NCBI GenBank assembly: GCA_017386965.1
Contig: JAFOGE010000087.1
Coordinates: forward strand, 1 to 5,704
From: Clostridia bacterium
Lineage (GTDB): Bacteria; Bacillota; Clostridia; Oscillospirales; CAG-272
Reading direction: 5' to 3'
DNA: 5,704 nt
Shown: piece after piece, positions 1 to 5,126 of the stretch
Layout of the letters: each line of letters opens with the position of its first letter
How positions within the stretch are numbered: the first letter of the stretch is position 1
Position numbers and translations under genes: made by a program
The notes under the pieces: generated by a model
What the model was told of the DNA's origin: nothing
Databases searched by the model: none
What the model saw: only the letters and a program-made list of their open reading frames with translations

Positions 1-252
1 CCTGAGTACATCGCCCGCGTTGCCGTAAACAATGTTAAGAATGTAAACAACGCCAAGAAGGCCATTAAGAAGGCTTTCCAGAATCAGATCGACGGCAAGG
101 GCTTTTCTCTGATCGAGGTCGTTTCCTCCTGCCCCACCAACTGGGGCATGACGCCCAAGCAGGCGCTCGAATGGATCGATGAAAAAATGCTGCCGTACTA
201 CCCTCTGGGTGTCTATAAGGACAGATCGGCAAGTCAGGAGGCAGAGAAATGA
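1..252 (+). CDS. 2-oxoacid:ferredoxin oxidoreductase, beta subunit (3' end only)
   Basis: This is the C-terminal 83 residues of the beta subunit of a 2-oxoacid:ferredoxin oxidoreductase; the gene begins before the window. Beta subunits bind thiamine diphosphate and, with the alpha and gamma subunits, interconvert a 2-oxoacid plus CoA and an acyl-CoA plus CO2, using ferredoxin, in the cytoplasm. The visible family signatures are the stretch SCPTNWG followed by a short helix, and the terminal YYPLGVYKD block, both typical of the KorB/VorB-type beta subunit. The reading frame is open from base 1 and stops at TGA 250-252. It overlaps the ATG of the gamma-subunit gene (ATGA), so translation is probably coupled. 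The substrate (2-oxoglutarate, branched-chain 2-oxoacids or another) cannot be decided from this fragment, so no symbol is given. Family assignment is confident; substrate is not. Confidence 0.9.
   Translation, partial: PEYIARVAVNNVKNVNNAKKAIKKAFQNQIDGKGFSLIEVVSSCPTNWGMTPKQALEWIDEKMLPYYPLGVYKDRSASQEAEK
236..241 (+). promoter_or_regulatory. Ribosome binding site of the gamma-subunit gene
   Basis: AGGAGG lies 7 bases before the ATG at 249, inside the end of the beta-subunit gene. It fixes the start of the gamma subunit at 249 and shows that the gene has its own strong initiation signal as well as the 4-bp overlap. Confidence 0.85.
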
Positions 253-788
253 GCACAACCAAGTTTTTGTTCTCCGGCTTTGGCGGACAGGGCATTCTGT
301 TTGTCGGAAAGCTGATGGCATATAAGGGACTGACCGAAGATAAGCAGGTCAGTTGGCTTCCTTCCTACGGCCCCGAGATGCGAGGCGGAACGGCAAGCTG
401 CAGTGTCATCGTCAGCGATACGCCGGTTGGCTCTCCCATCGTGTCCAATCCCGATGTTCTGGTGGCCATGAATCTTCCTTCTCTCGATCGATTCGAGTCC
501 GCGGTCCTGCCTGGTGGCATCATTTTTGCCGACTCCACGCTGATCGCAAGGGATATCGAGAGAACGGATGTCAAGCTGGTCAAGATTCCCGCCACGCAGA
601 TGGCGAGCGACAACGGCACCCCCACACTGGCCAACATGATCCTGCTCGGCAAGATCTTAAAGGAGCTTGGGCAGTTCGACGTGGAGAAGGTCGAGGCCGC
701 ACTCAAGAAGGTCATCTCCGCCAAGCGCGCGGATATGCTTGAGGTCAACCTCAAGGCCATGCAGCTGGGCGCGGATTACGAGGCTTGA
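249..788 (+). CDS. 2-oxoacid:ferredoxin oxidoreductase, gamma subunit
   Basis: This complete 179-residue protein is the gamma (KorC/VorC-type) subunit of a 2-oxoacid:ferredoxin oxidoreductase, a cytoplasmic complex that interconverts 2-oxoacids and acyl-CoA with ferredoxin. Its length is normal for the family. The N-terminal glycine-rich loop GFGGQG (residues 10-15) and the SYGPEMRGGTA block (residues 39-49) are the hallmark motifs of this domain, and the NPDVLVAMN segment (67-75) is also typical. There is no signal peptide or membrane segment. It follows the beta subunit with a 4-bp overlap and an AGGAGG site, so the two are co-translated. The order beta then gamma matches the usual operon, which suggests alpha and ferredoxin-like subunits upstream of the window. 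It is the last gene before a 424-bp leader with its own promoter. Substrate is undetermined; a branched-chain 2-oxoacid would fit the downstream genes, but that is inference. Confidence 0.93.
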   Translation: MSTTKFLFSGFGGQGILFVGKLMAYKGLTEDKQVSWLPSYGPEMRGGTASCSVIVSDTPVGSPIVSNPDVLVAMNLPSLDRFESAVLPGGIIFADSTLIARDIERTDVKLVKIPATQMASDNGTPTLANMILLGKILKELGQFDVEKVEAALKKVISAKRADMLEVNLKAMQLGADYEA

Positions 789-828
789 TCTCAACGTGAT
801 CTACCATCGGTTTTTTCGCGAATTTCGT

Positions 829-876
829 AAAAAAATCCAAAAAGCTCTTGACAAAAAAGGAAAAGCATGCTATAAT
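829..876 (+). promoter_or_regulatory. Consensus sigma-A promoter with extended -10 and upstream A-tracts
   Basis: The -35 box TTGACA (848-853) and -10 box TATAAT (871-876) are perfect consensus matches separated by exactly 17 bases. A TGC directly before the -10 box (868-870) gives an extended -10 element. Two A-tracts (829-835 and 839-843) sit just upstream of the -35 and resemble an UP element. Transcription would start near 883 and read into the T-box leader. Initiation should be strong, leaving control mainly to the downstream attenuator. This promoter separates the oxidoreductase operon from the operon beginning at 1213. Confidence 0.9.
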
Positions 877-983
877 CATTTCCATCATTCAAAAGTAAAT
901 GCGTTGAAGGAATTATTCCTTTTTCTACCCTCATTTCAGAGAGCCGACGGGTGGTGCGAGTCGGTGTGAGCGAGAAGGGAAGC

Positions 984-986
984 CTC
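984..986 (+). other. Probable specifier codon CUC (leucine) of the T-box
   Basis: CTC at 984-986 is followed by a purine (A987) and then TTCCGGAGC, the position and context where T-box specifiers normally sit, directly above the proposed Stem I base helix. A leucine specifier fits the LeuA-like gene downstream. The competing reading is GCC (982-984, alanine), which is preceded by GAA (979-981) as in many specifier loops but is not followed by a purine. The canonical AGUA on the opposite side of the loop is not evident, so the call remains tentative. Confidence 0.55.
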
Positions 987-1092
987 ATTCCGGAGCAGAG
1001 ATGCCGAATTTGAGTAAGCGTCTACGGCTTGCCCCGTTATCATGGCAGAGAATTTGTTGGAATTCGGAAAAAGGTGGCTGCCGTGGCAGCAA

Positions 1093-1127
1093 CCGGGGTG
1101 GTACCGCGAAAGAATTTTCGTCCCCGG
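1093..1127 (+). promoter_or_regulatory. T-box antiterminator element
   Basis: CCGGGG (1093-1098) can pair with CCCCGG (1122-1127), and CGAAA (1107-1111) with TTTCG (1116-1120), leaving the UGG bulge at 1099-1101 free to bind the CCA end of an uncharged tRNA. Its 3' arm overlaps the 5' arm of the terminator, so only one structure can form at a time. Confidence 0.88.
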
Positions 1128-1163
1128 GATCGGTATTGGCCGATCCCGGGGGCTTTTTGTTTT
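1120..1163 (+). terminator. Intrinsic terminator of the T-box leader
   Basis: A 12-bp perfect stem pairs 1122-1133 with 1140-1151. It extends to 14 bp with one G-U pair (1120-1153), has the 6-base loop TATTGG, and is followed by TTTTTGTTTT (1154-1163). It would stop transcription before the operon unless the antiterminator forms. Confidence 0.95.
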
Positions 1164-1174
1164 CGACAGACCGC

Positions 1175-1206
1175 ATCTCCAACGAGAGATTTTGGAAAAA
1201 GGAGAT
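1175..1206 (+). promoter_or_regulatory. Ribosome binding site of the LeuA-like gene with possible self-pairing
   Basis: AAAGGAG (1198-1204) lies 8 bases before the ATG at 1213 and decides that start over the in-frame ATG at 1042, which lies inside the riboswitch. ATCTCC (1175-1180) is an exact complement of GGAGAT (1201-1206), so a 6-bp helix could cover the ribosome binding site. ATCTC (1175-1179) can instead pair with GAGAT (1186-1190) and leave the site free. The ribosome binding site is certain; a regulatory role for the pairing is only a possibility. Confidence 0.6.
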
Positions 1207-1212
1207 TTGAAC

Positions 1213-2589
1213 ATGAAACAGATCAAAATTGCAGACACCACGCTTTGCCGTGAGGGCAGGGCCTTCAGCTTCAAGGAGAAGATCGAAATCGCACGCCAGC
1301 TGGAAAAGCTGAGCATAGATGCAATCGAGCTTCCCGAGATCGCAAACGTGAAGGCGGACGCTCTCTTGGTGCGCACGGTTTCCTCCTTTGTCAAGCAGAG
1401 CGTTCTTTCCGTTGCGGCGGGAACGACAGAGGAAAGCGTGGCTTTGGCGGCTGCGGCACTTTCCGGAGCTGCGCATCCCCGCATCCGTGTTGAGCTTCCG
1501 ATCTCTCCCGTTGGAATGGAGTACGTCTGTCACAAGAAAGCGCCCAAGATGATCGAATGGATCGGGGCTTGCGTGGCAAGCGCAAAGCAATCCTGCTGCG
1601 ACGTTGAGTTTTGCGCAGTGGACGCGACACGGGCAGAGCCGGAGGTACTTTCGGCGGCAATCGAGAGTGCGATCGCATCCGGTGCGACCTCGATTACGCT
1701 TTGCGATAGCGCAGCCGAAATGATGCCGGATGATTTTGCACGCTTCGCAGGGGAAATCGCTGAGAAGATCGAGATCCCGGTATACGTGCGTTGCAGTAAC
1801 CAAAACGGCATGGCCGCAGCCTCTGCGGTTTTGGCTGTTCGCGCAGGAGTTGCAGGTGTGAAGACGGCCGTTTGCGGGGATACGGTCCCCTTGGATGCCT
1901 TTGCGGATATGATCAAGAATTGCGGAAATGCCTACGCACTTTGCACCGGCATCCGTTCGACCGAGCTTCATAGAAACGTCAAGCAGATCCGTTGGATCCT
2001 GGACAATTCCAAGCACGAGAAGGGAACGGCGTCCCTTGCGGCCGAGCAGACGGAGATTCGCTTGGATTCCAATGACGGACGCGATGCAGTGGATGCCGCA
2101 GGTGTGGAGCTTGGCTATGATCTTTCCGAGGAGGACCGCGCAAGGGTTTATGAGGAGTTTTGCCGTGTTAGCGGCAAGCGTCACGTTGGCTCCAAGGAGC
2201 TGGAGGCCATCATCGCCAGTGTTGCCCTGCAGGTTCCCGCAACCTATCAGCTGAAGAGCTACGTGATCAACAACGGAAACATCATTTCCTCCAGTGCGCA
2301 GATCACCATGGAGAAGGACGGCGCCGTAATGCAGGGCATCTGCATTGGCGACGGTCCGATCGACGCGGCTTTTCTCGCCATTGAGCAGATCGTGGGACAT
2401 CACTACGAGCTGGACGATTTTCAGATCCAGTCGGTTACCGAGGGCAAGGAGGCAATGGGCTCGGCTCTCGTCCGTTTGCGCGCAGACGGAAAGCTCTATT
2501 CGGGCAACGGCATTTCGACTGACATCATCGGTGCAAGCATTCGCGCGTACATCAATGCGATCAATAAGATCGTATATGAGGAGGTTTGA
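1213..2589 (+). CDS. LeuA-like (2-isopropylmalate synthase family) protein with degenerate active site
   Basis: This 458-residue protein has the layout of 2-isopropylmalate synthase: an N-terminal DRE-TIM-type barrel (about 1-270), a linker subdomain (about 275-340), and a C-terminal LeuA dimer domain (about 345-458). Homology shows in IKIADTTL (4-11), SPVGMEY (98-104), DVEFCAVDATR (130-140) and GYDLSEE (301-307). Key residues appear lost. The HCHND metal motif reads RCSNQ (193-197), the usual SPIHMEY histidine is G101, and the GERAGN asparagine region reads VCGDT (220-224). The DTTLRDGEQ motif reads DTTLCREGR (8-16), although a one-residue gap could align R13 and E14 with the usual Arg-Asp. 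The regulatory domain keeps GDGPIDAAF (379-387) and STDIIGAS (435-442). It is first in a T-box-controlled operon. It may be a non-catalytic leucine sensor or act on another substrate, so it should not be called leuA without proof. Confidence 0.85.
   Translation: MKQIKIADTTLCREGRAFSFKEKIEIARQLEKLSIDAIELPEIANVKADALLVRTVSSFVKQSVLSVAAGTTEESVALAAAALSGAAHPRIRVELPISPVGMEYVCHKKAPKMIEWIGACVASAKQSCCDVEFCAVDATRAEPEVLSAAIESAIASGATSITLCDSAAEMMPDDFARFAGEIAEKIEIPVYVRCSNQNGMAAASAVLAVRAGVAGVKTAVCGDTVPLDAFADMIKNCGNAYALCTGIRSTELHRNVKQIRWILDNSKHEKGTASLAAEQTEIRLDSNDGRDAVDAAGVELGYDLSEEDRARVYEEFCRVSGKRHVGSKELEAIIASVALQVPATYQLKSYVINNGNIISSSAQITMEKDGAVMQGICIGDGPIDAAFLAIEQIVGHHYELDDFQIQSVTEGKEAMGSALVRLRADGKLYSGNGISTDIIGASIRAYINAINKIVYEEV
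2578..2584 (+). promoter_or_regulatory. Ribosome binding site of the fusion gene
   Basis: GAGGAGG ends 7 bases before the ATG at 2592 and lies within the last codons of the LeuA-like gene. It favours ATG 2592 over the in-frame TTG at 2586, which would leave almost no spacing. The LeuA-like stop (2587-2589) and the new start are 2 bases apart, so translation is probably coupled. Confidence 0.85.
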
Positions 2590-2591
2590 GG

Positions 2592-5126
2592 ATGAAATTC
2601 TCGTTTTCCACCAAGGGCTGGCACGAGCGGAGCTTTGAGGATTTTTGCGACATCGCGGAGAATTTGAAATTCGACGGGATCGAGCTTCACAATATTTACA
2701 ATCCGATGTTCATTGAGCGGGACGGAGCCTTCCACGGCTACGCGAGTGCAGCCACCCTGCGCCGCCTTTATGAGAAGAAGCTCTCGGTTGTTTGCATGGA
2801 TACGGTCTGTGACCTGCGGGATGCCTCCTCTGAGAAGACCTCCCGCGAGGAGATCCGGCGCTGCATGGAGATCGCCTCCAACCTGCACATTCCGTTCGTT
2901 CGTCTGAAGGCAACCTCCTCCGGAAAGCCTGAGGCGGATGCTGCCGCTGTGGAGCGGATCGTGCTTTTGCTTTCCGATATTTTACCGTTGGCCGAGGAGA
3001 AGGGAATCACCCTGTTGGTGGAAACCTCCGGGCTGTTCTGCCGCGCCGCAGATCTGCGCGCCCTTTTGGATCGCTTTGCCTGCGACCATCTGGCGGCTCT
3101 TTGGAATCTGTCGGCCGCGTATTTTGGGGGCGGCGAGAGTGCCGAGCAGGTGATCAAGCATCTGGGGGCTTACGTCCGTCATGTTCACATCAGCGATGCG
3201 CGATTGACGGAGGATGGACCGGAATACTGCTTGGTAGGGGAAGGAGATCTTCCCTTGAAGGCCATGATGCTGGCGCTTCGATCGGTCAACTACGATGGTT
3301 TCCTTTCGCTGGTCTGGGATCCTCGCTGGTGCGAGGAGCTGGACGATATGGAGATCATCTTCTCCCAATTCGTCAACTACATGAAGCAGTACAGCGACAC
3401 CTCCCGCAAGGAGCCTGCACTTTACTATAATAAGACCCACACGGGAAAATACGTCTGGAAGAAGGAGGCGCTGATTGACGCAACCTTCTCGCAGGTGCTT
3501 GACCGCATGGTAGAGGAGTTTCCCGATCAGTACGCCTTCAAGTACACAACGTTGGATTATACCCGCACATATAGCGAATTCCGCGACGACGTGGATGAGT
3601 TTGCGCGTTCCCTTATCGCCCTTGGCGTCAAGGCCGGATCCCACGTGGCGGTCTGGGCGTCCAACGTGCCGCAGTGGTACATTGCCTTTTGGGCAACGGT
3701 CAAGCTGGGTGCAGTGCTGGTCACGGTCAACACGGCCTATAAGATCCACGAGGCGGAATACCTGCTCAAGCAGTCGGATACGCATACCCTGATCCTGACC
3801 GAGGGATCGAAGGATACGCATTACGGAAAGATCATCGCTGAGCTTTGCCCTGAGCTGGCCGACATCAAGCCCGGCACTCCTTTGCATAGCAAGCGCTTGC
3901 CTTTCCTGCGCAATGTCATCACGGTTGGCTTCCGTCAGAAGGGCTGCATGGATTGGAACGAGGCGCTCGAGAGAGCCGCACGCGTTCCTCTGCGCGAGGT
4001 CTATCGCATGGCCGCCGCCGTTAACAAGGACGACGTTTGCAATATGCAGTACACCTCGGGCACTACGGGCTTCCCCAAGGGCGTCATGCTGACGCACTAC
4101 AACATCGTTAATAACGGAAAATGCATCGGCGACCGCATGGATCTCTCCACGGCGGATCGCATGATGATCCAGGTTCCCATGTTCCATTGCTTTGGAATGG
4201 TTCTGGCCATGACGGCCACCATGACGCACGGAGGCACCATTCTGCCGCTTCCGTATTTCTCGCCCAAGCCCGCGCTTGCCTGCATCCACAATGAGCATAT
4301 TACCGCCTTCCACGGCGTGCCCACCATGTTTATCGCACTCCTGGAGCATCCCGATTTTGAAAAGACCAGCTTTGCGCATATGCGCACGGGCATCATGGCG
4401 GGAAGCCCCTGTCCCATCTCCACGATGAAGGACGTGGTCGAGAAGATGAACATGAAGGAGATCACCATTGTGTACGGCCAGACCGAGGCCTCCCCCGGAT
4501 GCACCATGAGCTCTACGGACGATCCCATTGAGGTTCGCGTGGGCACGGTCGGACGTCCCTTGCCCGAGATCGAGTGCAAGATCGTCAATCCCGAAACGGG
4601 AGAGGATTGCCCCGACGAGGTCACGGGTGAATTCGTGGCGCGCGGCTACAACCTGATGAAGGGATACTACAAGATGCCCGAGGCCACCGCGGCCGCCATC
4701 GACGCCGACGGCTGGCTCCACACGGGCGACCTTGCCTGCCGCACCAAGGACGGCAACTTCCGCATTACGGGACGTCTGAAGGACATGATCATCCGCGGAG
4801 GAGAGAATATCTACCCCAAGGAGATCGAGGAGTTTATCTACACGCATCCCAAGGTCCGCGACGTGCAGGTCATCGGCGTGCCCGACGAGCAGTACGGCGA
4901 GGAGATCATGGCCTGCATCGTCCTCAAGGATGGCGAGAGCATGACGGCTGAGGAGATGAAGAAGTATATCGGCGACCACATGGCGCGCCATAAGGTGCCG
5001 AAGTACGTGGACTTCGTTGAAGGCTTCCCGATGAACGCCGCCGGCAAGATCCTCAAGTACAAGATGCGTGAGGACGCCATTGAAAAGCTCGGCCTGCACA
5101 AGGCCAGCCGCGTGGTGACCGCCTGA
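2592..5126 (+). CDS. Fusion protein: xylose-isomerase-like TIM barrel + acyl-CoA synthetase (AMP-binding)
   Basis: This single 844-residue frame joins two domains. Residues about 1-265 resemble sugar phosphate isomerase/epimerases (xylose-isomerase-like TIM barrels), with FDGIELHNI (27-35), VETSG (143-147), RHVHISD (196-202), LVGEGDLP (214-221) and YDGFLSLVWDPRW (234-246). Residues about 285-835 are a fatty-acyl-CoA synthetase-like adenylating enzyme that would convert a carboxylic acid, ATP and CoA to acyl-CoA, AMP and PPi. Its motifs are complete: YTSGTTGFPKG (487-497), YGQTE (628-632), WLHTGD (708-713), GRLKDMIIRGGENIYPKEIEE (727-747) and NAAGK with the catalytic Lys819 (815-819). There is no signal peptide or membrane segment. 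In the barrel, usual metal ligands look replaced: WNLSAAY (171-177) for the common WD-x-x-H pattern, and V241 for the usual glutamate. The internal ATG at 3381 (M264) lacks a ribosome binding site, so the fusion appears genuine. The acid substrate is unknown. Confidence 0.9.
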   Translation: MKFSFSTKGWHERSFEDFCDIAENLKFDGIELHNIYNPMFIERDGAFHGYASAATLRRLYEKKLSVVCMDTVCDLRDASSEKTSREEIRRCMEIASNLHIPFVRLKATSSGKPEADAAAVERIVLLLSDILPLAEEKGITLLVETSGLFCRAADLRALLDRFACDHLAALWNLSAAYFGGGESAEQVIKHLGAYVRHVHISDARLTEDGPEYCLVGEGDLPLKAMMLALRSVNYDGFLSLVWDPRWCEELDDMEIIFSQFVNYMKQYSDTSRKEPALYYNKTHTGKYVWKKEALIDATFSQVLDRMVEEFPDQYAFKYTTLDYTRTYSEFRDDVDEFARSLIALGVKAGSHVAVWASNVPQWYIAFWATVKLGAVLVTVNTAYKIHEAEYLLKQSDTHTLILTEGSKDTHYGKIIAELCPELADIKPGTPLHSKRLPFLRNVITVGFRQKGCMDWNEALERAARVPLREVYRMAAAVNKDDVCNMQYTSGTTGFPKGVMLTHYNIVNNGKCIGDRMDLSTADRMMIQVPMFHCFGMVLAMTATMTHGGTILPLPYFSPKPALACIHNEHITAFHGVPTMFIALLEHPDFEKTSFAHMRTGIMAGSPCPISTMKDVVEKMNMKEITIVYGQTEASPGCTMSSTDDPIEVRVGTVGRPLPEIECKIVNPETGEDCPDEVTGEFVARGYNLMKGYYKMPEATAAAIDADGWLHTGDLACRTKDGNFRITGRLKDMIIRGGENIYPKEIEEFIYTHPKVRDVQVIGVPDEQYGEEIMACIVLKDGESMTAEEMKKYIGDHMARHKVPKYVDFVEGFPMNAAGKILKYKMREDAIEKLGLHKASRVVTA

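Larger units (their letters stand above)
883..1163 (+). ncRNA. T-box riboswitch (tRNA-sensing leader), probably leucine-specific
   Basis: This leader RNA binds a specific tRNA and allows transcription when that tRNA is uncharged. Visible parts, in order: a Stem I with AGAGAG (938-943), a distal stem CCGAC/GTCGG (944-948 with 960-964) enclosing GGTGCGA, and a lower helix CTCA/TGAG (930-933 with 967-970). A possible Stem I base pairs GGAAT (909-913) with ATTCC (987-991). AGTA (1013-1016) and the ACGG...CCGTTAT hairpin (1024-1040) follow, as is usual for Stem II/III. The conserved T-box GGGGTGGTACCGCG lies at 1095-1108, then the terminator. The T-box bulge is UGGU, whose U1102 would pair with discriminator A73, as in tRNA-Leu and tRNA-Ala. 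The start is inferred from the promoter. Identification as a T-box is very secure; the amino acid assignment is less so. Confidence 0.93.

Noticed and set aside
787..820. Possible terminator after the gamma-subunit gene (GATC repeat then six T)
   Set aside because: The only stem is a 4-bp GATC pairing with intervening unpaired bases before the T-run, too weak to call. No convincing terminator was seen between 789 and 847.
667..988. Small open frames on both strands across the promoter and early leader
   Set aside because: They overlap the end of the gamma subunit, the consensus promoter and the riboswitch, and have no supporting ribosome binding site or recognisable product.
1042..1212. Upstream in-frame ATG that would extend the LeuA-like protein by 57 residues
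   Set aside because: The extension is translated from the T-box and terminator, has no ribosome binding site, and lies before the expected family N-terminus at MKQIKIADTTL.
985..2403. Long open frame on the minus strand (472 codons) opposite the LeuA-like gene
   Set aside because: It also crosses the T-box leader, has no recognisable domain, and its product is low-complexity-like with many Cys, His and Arg residues. It is the shadow of a well-supported plus-strand gene.
2982..5099. Very long minus-strand open frame (705 codons) opposite the fusion gene
   Set aside because: The plus-strand frame has every acyl-CoA synthetase motif. The antisense product has no recognisable family and is rich in His, Leu and Arg as expected from reverse reading of biased codons.
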